DNA of 64,000 nucleotides from Hoplostethus atlanticus (lineage: Eukaryota; Chordata; Actinopteri; Trachichthyiformes; Trachichthyidae). Where the stretch lies: NCBI GenBank assembly GCA_034670405.1, contig JAXDDX010000184.1:211001-275000 (forward strand), in the 5' to 3' direction. Positions 1 to 64,000 of the stretch are shown piece after piece (position 1 is the stretch's first letter; every line of letters begins with the position of its first letter). The notes beneath the pieces are model-generated. The model worked only from the letters and a program-made list of their open reading frames with translations. It had not been told where the DNA came from and searched no databases. A program made the translations under genes and the position numbers.

Positions 1-1130
1 CCAAGTCCATAGTTCTCTTGCCAGGATAAGTCAGACTTATACTCAGATTTTCGGCGTATATTTTTCTGCATTCATGTTCCCTTACCTTTACAAGCCTTCC
101 AGGGCCTGCTGTGAGAAGCATCCCCAGAGGCATGATGCTGCCTCCAACATGCTTCACGGTGGAGATGGTGGTTGTGTTTGTGGTTGATGTGCAGTGTTTG
201 GTGGTTTCGCCAAACATAGCGGTAGCGTCTGTCTGATGCCAAAAAAGCCAATTTTTGTCTCTCAGACCAAAGAACCTTCTTACAATTGACCTTGGAGTCT
301 TCCCACATGCCTTTGCGGCGAATTCCAGGCGAGATTTCATATGAGCTTTTTTCAACAGGGGCTTTCTCTTTGCACTCTCATACAGCTTTCGACTGGTGTG
401 AAGAACCGGGCCAAACAGTTGGTGTATGTACAGTCTCTCCCATCTGAGGCACTGAGCTTTTAACTCCTTCAGAGTGGTCATAGTGTCCTTGGTGGCCTCC
501 ACACCAAGTCGTCTTCTTGCCCGTCTCATCAGTTTCGGTGTGAGGTACGGCCAGCTCAGGCAGATTTTTAAACAAGTGCCATTACTCCTTCCATTTCTTT
601 AATGATGGATTTAACTGAATCTCTGTGGGATGTCCAGTGAGTTGGAATTATTTTTGTAAGCCATCTCCTGACTTATACTTTCAATGATCTTTTCTCTGAG
701 TTGGCTTGGATGTGTCTTTTGTCTTCAGGTTGCCAATTGTCGCAGGAATACGGTATGAACCAGAGATTGGACCTCCCAGACACAGGTGTTTTTTATACAA
801 TCACTTGACACACTTCAACTGCAATATGGTGAGCTCCATTTCACTAATTGTGACACTGCTGGGCATCAACTAGCTGGACCTATGTTGAAATTAGGTCAGT
901 CACTTTAAAGGGGGTGAATATTTATGCAAACACCTTATTTTACACTATATATTTTTAATTAATTGACATTAGTTTGAAAAAATCTGTTTACACTTTGACA
1001 TGAAAGAAGCTTTTTTTTTTGCAAATTCTGTCAAAAAAGCCCAAATTACATTGGACCATGATTTCATGTATAAAAGCAACAAAAAGGGGGGAAAATCCAA
1101 GGGGGGTGAATACTTTTATAGGCATTGTAT
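1..1130 (-). mobile_element. Tc1/mariner-type transposon relic (IR/DR ends)
   Basis: Minus-strand peptide 308-72 (KVNCKKVLWSERQKLAF...RYVWRN) resembles the Tc1 transposase catalytic region but is frameshifted. Two related terminal motifs, GGGGGTGAATATTTATGC at 909-927 and GGGGGTGAATACTTTTATAG at about 1102-1121, form the direct-repeat structure of IR/DR ends. The other end lies outside the window. Confidence 0.75.
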
Positions 1131-2130
1131 ATAACTGATACTCAGATCCTCTATGCAACAGAAAGCACAAACACAGTTTGGCAAATGTTTCTTTACCTTT
1201 ATGCTGAAGATGAATTATTAATTCAGAAAACCACATGTTTCCTTGTGACATCTGTAGATGAGATTGGTTCTCTGAGAGTAATTCCTTTAATTGTTTTATT
1301 ATCTCCTGTTTTTGGTGTTAGTTACTCTTGGGTCAGTCTTTAGCGTCAGCAAATGTCCTTCCCCACACCTCTGACTTCTTTCCCTTTTTATTGCTTTGTT
1401 ACCTTAATCGTTTAGGTTTTATTGTTTTAGTGTAGTTGTTTAGGACCTATATAAGGTCCTCTGTAATGTCTGATGTTGGAGAAGGTTTTTGCACCACACC
1501 ATCACTGGATGTGTCTTGCATTCTTTCTTCCCATATAATAAGTATTAAATCTACTAACCGAAATTGTTTTCTCTTGTGCTGCTGATGATTGACATTAAGG
1601 TTGCGGAGAACTAGGTTGAGTTCTAAAATTTCCACCAACAAAGGACATTGTTTGGAATTTAAATTACTTCTATTCTCTTCTAGTTTATTTCGTTTTTATA
1701 AACTTCCATCTACAGGAAGAGACAGAGGGTGGAACATACATACAGTGACCAGGTGAGGGGTTGATGGGAATCTTGGATTGTTTGATTGACAGGCCCTCGG
1801 CAAGTCCCACACTATTCACTGTAGTCAGAGAGTTGGACCTTCAGCAGAGTCTTCCTCACTGGAGAGAGAGAAGAGGAGAAGAAAAAAGAAAACAACATCC
1901 TATCTTGAACAGGCAACAACAAACACCTCCTTAAAAACATCCAGGTTACCAGTTAGTCGACTAGCAGGCAAATTCAATCTACTGACCCTTGAACTGGTTT
2001 GTCCTGGTTCCAATATTGCCAGCTTTGCTTTCTGTAGGAAGTTTGGCCAGAAACATGGACCGAAACCACCTAGCTAACAGGCAGGTAACTACTAACAGTG
2101 AACATCTGCCTATGAACAGAAGGGACAGCC
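1131..2130. other. Intergenic/intronic sequence, nothing recognised
   Basis: No conserved coding stretch or known repeat was recognised. It is AT-rich with short open frames only. Confidence 0.4.
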
Positions 2131-2300
2131 CTCCCCACTACTGGTGCAGTTGTGGGGTTTCAGTGCCTTGCTCAAGGGCTCTCAGCAGTGAGGGGGTGGA
2201 GGGGGGGGGGTTAGGACTTTCTCTTGGGATCCAGGGAATCAAACCAGAAACCTTCCAGTCAGAAAGCCCTGTTCTCTCTACTGCGTCCAGAGTCACGTTT
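2130..2300 (-). repeat. SINE-like dispersed repeat fragment
   Basis: Contains CCTTGCTCAAGGGC and GGGATCCAGGGAATCAAACC, resembling a degenerate B-box/anti-B-box arrangement common in fish retroposed repeats, plus a poly-G run at about 2200. The family is not determined. Confidence 0.35.
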
Positions 2301-2769
2301 CTTGTTTATTTTGACAGGAATGGAGGAAGGTACTGCCCTCCTTCAGCCAAAAATTCCTTTAATGGCCGTTACATCTTGCTTTTTGTCATGCATCAGGTAT
2401 ACATGAAAATTATTGTAGATACCCAAATTCCTATAGGAAAATACTATTCAACCAGGTTCCAAGATAAATACTACTAGAAAATACTGGACTCACCAGCTTC
2501 CAGTATCTAAATTTACTGGTTTGGTGATGGGTCGGATTTCTATGACGCCACCAACCAGGATCCATCTGTAGTTCCGTTTGTGGGGAACGAAGATTTTATT
2601 TTTAAATAACTTTTGTGATCACAGCTCTTAAAAAAAACTACTGCTGTTCAGTTTGCTGTGGAAATATGAAGTCAAATGTTTCAAGCAACTAAAGTCATGG
2701 AGTATGGAGTCATCCTGGCCAGGTATTCCACCAGCTTCCTGATGACTCAGAACCTTTAAGATACAGTCA

Positions 2770-3015
2770 GCAGGTACTACAACTACTGTTGTTACTATTA
2801 CTACTACTAATATTACTATTACTGCAGTTTACTATTAGTACTACTACTACAGTTACTATTACTACTATACTATACTACTACTACCTGCTGTTATATTACT
2901 TCTTACTAGTAGTTACTATACTGTTACTATTACTACTTCTGCCGTTTTTAAAAATTATTACTACTGCTGTTACTACTGCTACTACTATACTACCGTTGTT
3001 AATACACTTTCTACC
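2770..3015. repeat. Degenerate (TAC)n microsatellite
   Basis: TAC/ACT trinucleotide tract with interruptions (ACTATTACTACTACTA...). The Leu-rich frame across it is an artefact of the repeat. Confidence 0.85.
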
Positions 3016-3109
3016 GGTTGCTACTAGTACTACTAAACTGATAAACATTACCAATCATTGTACTGTCTATAGCAGGCTGGTACTACATCAGTTCTATTTA
3101 TTATTGTGC

Positions 3110-3300
3110 GTAGGGAAATGCCTATCTTCCTCAAGCTCATCTTTTCTGTGGTGTCCCCCAGGGAGTCAGTTCTTGGGCCCTTGTGTTTCACTGTATATGC
3201 TTCCCCGTTGGTGCTAATTATTTGCCAAACACAGTATTTCTTTTCCTTTGCTATGCAGATGATACCAAATATAGGTTCATATAAATCATTGTGATTCCGA
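3110..3300 (+). mobile_element. LINE reverse-transcriptase fragment
   Basis: The plus strand reads VVSPRESVLGPLCFTVYASP and then SFAMQMIPNIG, a decayed form of [16 protein letters not shown]...YADDTQIY found in L2/CR1-type reverse transcriptases. The catalytic YADD is destroyed. Confidence 0.6.
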
Positions 3301-3424
3301 CAGCTTAACCCGACTTACTCTTTCCTCTAAGATAGTGCTGGATTCCCAAACCTCCTCCAGTGAAATCAAAATGTATCTGAGATTGTTCTATTTTGGATCC
3401 ACTTGATTCCATCAGGCTGTTTCC

Positions 3425-5130
3425 ATGGGTTGTCTGGGAGGTCTGACCCCTTATGTAAACTCCAGTGGTCTGTCCCCTAGTAAAATCGGTGGTATGCCCC
3501 TGATTGTAAAACTACGTGGTATGCCCCCCTATGTAAACTCGTGGTATATGCCCCCCCCTTATGATAAACTCACGTGGTCTGTCTCCTATGTAAACTCAGT
3601 GGTCGCCCCCTATGTAAATCTTGTGGTTTGTCACCTATGTAAATCGCGTGGTTCCTGTCCCCTATGTAAAACCTGTGGTCTGTCCCCCTATGTTAACTCG
3701 GTGGTCTTGACCCCCTATGTAAACTTGTGGTTATGCCCCCTATTGTAAACTTGGTGGTCTGTCACCCTATGTAAAACTCGTGGTATGTACCCCCTGTGGT
3801 AAACTCCGTGGTCTGACCCCCTATGTAAACTCGTGGTATGTCCCCCTATGTAAAACTCGTGGTATGTCCCCCTATGTAAACTCGGTGGTCTGTCCCCCTA
3901 TGTAAAACTCGTGGGTCTGCTCCTCCCTATGTAAACTCGGTGGTCTGACCCCCCTATGTTAAACTCGTGGTATGTCCCCCTATGTTAAACTTAGTTGTTT
4001 GTTCCCCCTATGTAAACTCGGTGGTCTGGACCACCTATGTAAAATGTCCGGTATGTCCCCATATGTAAAACTCGTGGTCTGTCCCCCTAGGTAAACTCGG
4101 TAGTCTGTCCCCCTATGTTTTTTAAAACTGTGGTTATGTCCCCATATGTATAAACTTGTGTTATGTCCCCCTTGTAAACTCAGGTGGTCATCTGTAACCC
4201 TATGTTAATAAATCGTTGGTATGTCCCCCTATGTAAAATCGTGGTCTGTCCCCTATGTAAACTCGTGGTCTGTCCCCCTATGTTAAACTTGGTGGGTCTG
4301 TCCCCTATGTAAAATCGTGGTATGTCCCCTATGTAAACTCGTGGTCTCGTCCCCCTATGTAAACTCGTGGTCTGTCCCCTATGTAAACTGTGGTTGTTCC
4401 CCTATGTAACACTTGGTGGTCTGTCACCCTATGTAAACTCGTGGTATGTTCCCCCTATGTAAACCGTGGTCTGACCCCCTATGTAAACTTGTGGTTGTCC
4501 CCTCTAATTGTAAACTCGTGGTATGTCCCCCTATGTTTTAAACTCGGTGGTCTGTCCCCCTATGTAAACTCGTGGTCTGTCCCCCTATGTAAACAAAAAA
4601 TAAAAAAAAAAAAAAAATCGTGGTCTCGTCCACCTATGTAAACTCGTGGTCTGTCCCCTATGTAAACTTGGTGGTCTGTCCCCCTATTTGTAAACTTGGT
4701 GGTCTGTCCCCCTATGTAAACTTCGTGGTATGTCCCCTATGTAAACTCTGTGGTCTGACCCCCTATGTAAACTCGTGGTATGTCCCCCTATGTAAACTCG
4801 TGGTATGTCCCCCTATGTAAACTCGTGGTCGTTGCCCCCTATGTAAAACTCGGTGGTCTGACCCCCTATGTAAACTTCGTGGTATGACCCCCTAGGTAAA
4901 CTCAGTGGTCTGACCCCCTATGTAAACTCGTGGTTTGTCCCCTATGTAAACTCGGTGGTCTGACCCCCTATGTAAACTCGGTGGTCTGTCCCCCTATTAA
5001 ACCTCGTGGTCTGTTCCCCTATGTAAACTCGTGGTGTGTCCCCCTATGTAAACTCGTGGTATGTCCCCCTATGTAAACTGTGGTATGTCCCCCTATGTAA
5101 AACTCGGTGGTCTGACCCCTATGTAAAGCC
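3425..5130. repeat. 25-bp satellite array, highly irregular
   Basis: Roughly 65-70 copies of a unit like CCCCCTATGTAAACTCGTGG plus TCTGT, with many single-base gains and losses and an A-rich interruption at about 4595-4617. Local ORFs reflect only the repeat. Confidence 0.93.
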
Positions 5131-6105
5131 TGCTGCTTGGAAATCTGATTTGATCCGACAGCTTCTTCGAGAACCAATTAAGAGGGTGATTCTGTCCTGC
5201 TTCTTCAATGAAAAAAAAATCCTAAATATATATATAAATTTTTTATCCTTTGCTGACCTTGAGAAGGTTCATCTGTTCTTGTCTAGACTCTGTAACTCCC
5301 TCTCCTCCTGTCTCGGACCAGAATTTCCTCTTTGGTGTGCAATTACTGCAATTACTCCCATTTCGTGCGTTGCCTGTATATTTTTAGAATTGATTTTAAT
5401 GAATTTTACTTGATAACCTATAGGCCCAGCATGGTCTGGTACATATCAGACCTTTAAAACTCCTTTATGAGCAGTGAAGCCTCAGATCCTCGGTGGACAC
5501 TGCCTCCCATCTTTAGCCTGAGTCAAAGTCCAGGCTCTAATAGATGACAGCATGACATCAGGTGGCAGAATTGTCAACCTCTTCTTCAATAGCACGTTTA
5601 TGTACAAGCCTTGTTTTATTTGCAATTGTTTTTATTCTTGCACCTGTGTATTTTTATTTTCATTATCCTTGTTTTAAATTTGCACTTGTACCTTGATTTT
5701 ATTTATTCATTATTAATAACAGCTCCTTTTTATGTGTTACCTTGGGGTTTAGGCTCTCTCTTCCTCCTCTGGCTCCTCCCTAGTCGGGGGGGCGTAGGTA
5801 GGTCTATGAGGCTCTGGGGACAACCTTGTGTCCCGACCAATGCCAGACGGGAGTCCGAGATGCCGATGCATCCACCATCAAACCACCGTCATAGGAGGGT
5901 GGAGGTACAACCTGCTCCGGCAGCTCGATTGGACCAAGCACGAGGAAGAGGCTAAAGGAAAACAGGAAGGTAGAGACCGGCCAGACATGTGGATTCTCTC
6001 ATGATTATTAGATACAATCATTATAATTAATAATCTGCATTTGTATTTCACTTTGTATTGCAAGAAAAAAGTGGATTTACCAGATGATTAAAATAATGCT
6101 TAAAT
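5131..6105. other. Unresolved sequence with probable LINE debris
   Basis: 5440-5720 looks like degenerate LINE 3' sequence. A plus-strand stretch at 5890-5966 reads NLLRQLDWTKHEEEAKGKQE and is followed by GAAG|GTAGAG, but no matching acceptor or family was recognised. Confidence 0.3.
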
Positions 6106-6165
6106 ATCGATCGAAAACCCTGAGATGGCAAGTCTCATGCTCTACCACTGAGCTGTCCGGACTCC
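6106..6165 (-). other. tRNA-Lys-like pseudo-tRNA
   Basis: Minus strand: ACAGCTCAGTGGTAGAGC (D arm, A box) followed by TGAGA-CTTGCCA-TCTCA, a perfect 5-bp anticodon stem, then CAGGGTTTTCGATCG, a decayed T arm. It resembles tRNA-Lys(CUU) with an altered anticodon loop. A SINE head or pseudogene is likelier than a working tRNA. Confidence 0.5.
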
Positions 6166-6494
6166 TACTACTACGGGGATACGAGTACTACTTGTTAGAG
6201 CCATTTTTGCCTAGGAAAGACAAAGTAACTGAGTTAAATGTTATCGCTGCCCCTAGTGGTTTGAGGCAACCTGTATCAGTCTAGTGGCGGTGCATGCCAA
6301 GACGCAGAGACCAAACGGGTTTTCAACCGTTACGCTACAATCTACTTGATTTTGAATATACGTCAACCTTTTTGAACTTTGAATTATTTGTTTGGTTAGA
6401 AATGGCAGGGAAAGACATAGCATCTATATTACTCCATTCAAGTAGTTTGTTACAACCCACTCACCACCTTATTGTGTGTTGTTTGGTCAGCAAA

Positions 6495-6715
6495 CACCTA
6501 CTACTAGTACAACAACATCTACTACTCACTACTACTGCTACAACTACTATACTACAAAACTCCTACGCTCTGCCTACTACAACTATACTACAACAACTAC
6601 AACAACTACTACTACTACTACAACAACTGATACTGAACTACTACAATCAACTACTATCATGCTGCTACTATAATACTACTTATGCTGATACTACTACTAC
6701 ATCATACTAGTAGTA
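6495..6715. repeat. (CTA/ACT)n microsatellite
   Basis: Imperfect trinucleotide tract rich in CTACTA and ACAACTAC. Confidence 0.85.
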
Positions 6716-6788
6716 ATACTAACAGTGAAGAGTAATAGAAGTTAGTAATAGAAAATAGTCACAGTAATAGTAATAGTAATCCTCTGAC

Positions 6789-63763
<56,975 letters not shown>

Positions 63764-64000
63764 GATGACCGATGCCTGTCTGTCTACCTGTCTGTCTCCC
63801 TACATGCTGTCTGTCAGTCTGAACGTCACACCCAGAAGGTTTCCTATAGATCTATAGATCTACCTTTGTCTCTTCAGTTCTGTTTTTTATTTTTCTTCTT
63901 CTGCGTCTCTTCCAGTGTCGGTAGTGAACTGGTCTGGTGGTGTAACCGGCCCGGTGTCAGGCAGGGTGTGTGTTCTCTCCTGGAGGCTGATGGGAGGGAC
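63764..64000 (-). other. Upstream flank / 5' UTR candidate of the ferlin gene
   Basis: Sequence upstream of the start codon in gene orientation. It has CAGACAGG-type short repeats directly before the ATG and a purine-rich (gene-sense) stretch near 63870-63905. I see no convincing TATA box or initiator. The ATG context (GTCATCATGTCT) is not a strong Kozak match. A 5' UTR intron cannot be excluded. Confidence 0.3.

Overview
The window reads as a repeat-dense intronic region of a teleost fish nuclear genome. The grounds are short spliced exons with consensus GT/AG borders, L2-type LINEs with the fish-typical 3' tail (TTTAGCAGACGCTTTTATCC family), Tc1, hAT and PIF/Harbinger transposons, tRNA-derived SINE pieces and very many mini- and microsatellites. 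The species cannot be fixed from the sequence alone.

One host gene spans almost the whole window on the minus strand: a type II ferlin (otoferlin group). I assembled 30 exons, from the start codon at 63763 down to 6789. They encode roughly 1,190 residues: C2A, C2B, C2C, the FerB region, C2D and the linker after C2D. The rest of the protein (C2E, C2F, the membrane anchor) would lie beyond the left edge. An N-terminal C2A argues against Fer1l6, and the strong divergence from the very conserved otoferlin argues against otof, so fer1l4 is the best assignment. Splice phases agree across almost all junctions. The exceptions are a probable missing exon between 28010 and 32478, an ambiguous donor at 51451/51455, and a cluster of frame-breaking indels and damaged splice sites in the four leftmost exons (6.8-7.9 kb).

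The introns are filled as follows. 0-6 kb: Tc1 relic, 25-bp satellite, LINE debris. 8.5-18.3 kb: LINE pieces, a 41-bp minisatellite, an L2 LINE, and a roughly 2.7-kb tandem duplication of L2 plus (TAC)n sequence. 20.8-27.4 kb: an 18-20 bp minisatellite with a LINE fragment, a Tc1 element and a second L2 copy in the opposite orientation. 28.3-39.5 kb: a degenerate LINE, two PIF/Harbinger elements, a hAT element with a perfect 8-bp target duplication, and L1-type LINE debris in both orientations. 40.5-51 kb: LINE pieces, a TTAA-flanked element carrying a perfect 47-bp-arm palindrome, an L2 broken by a hAT element that contains a tRNA-like sequence, and a SINE with a 13-bp target duplication. 52.8-63.6 kb: a GC-rich repeat, a 2.9-kb 15-bp minisatellite, a second minisatellite, another hAT element, and a 37-bp array in intron 1.

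No bacterial-type system, CRISPR array or host RNA gene is supported. The long low-complexity ORFs are products of the repeats. The points most worth checking are the lesion cluster in the ferlin, the identical tandem duplication (biological or assembly-made) and the nested transposons whose insertion sites can be read to the base.
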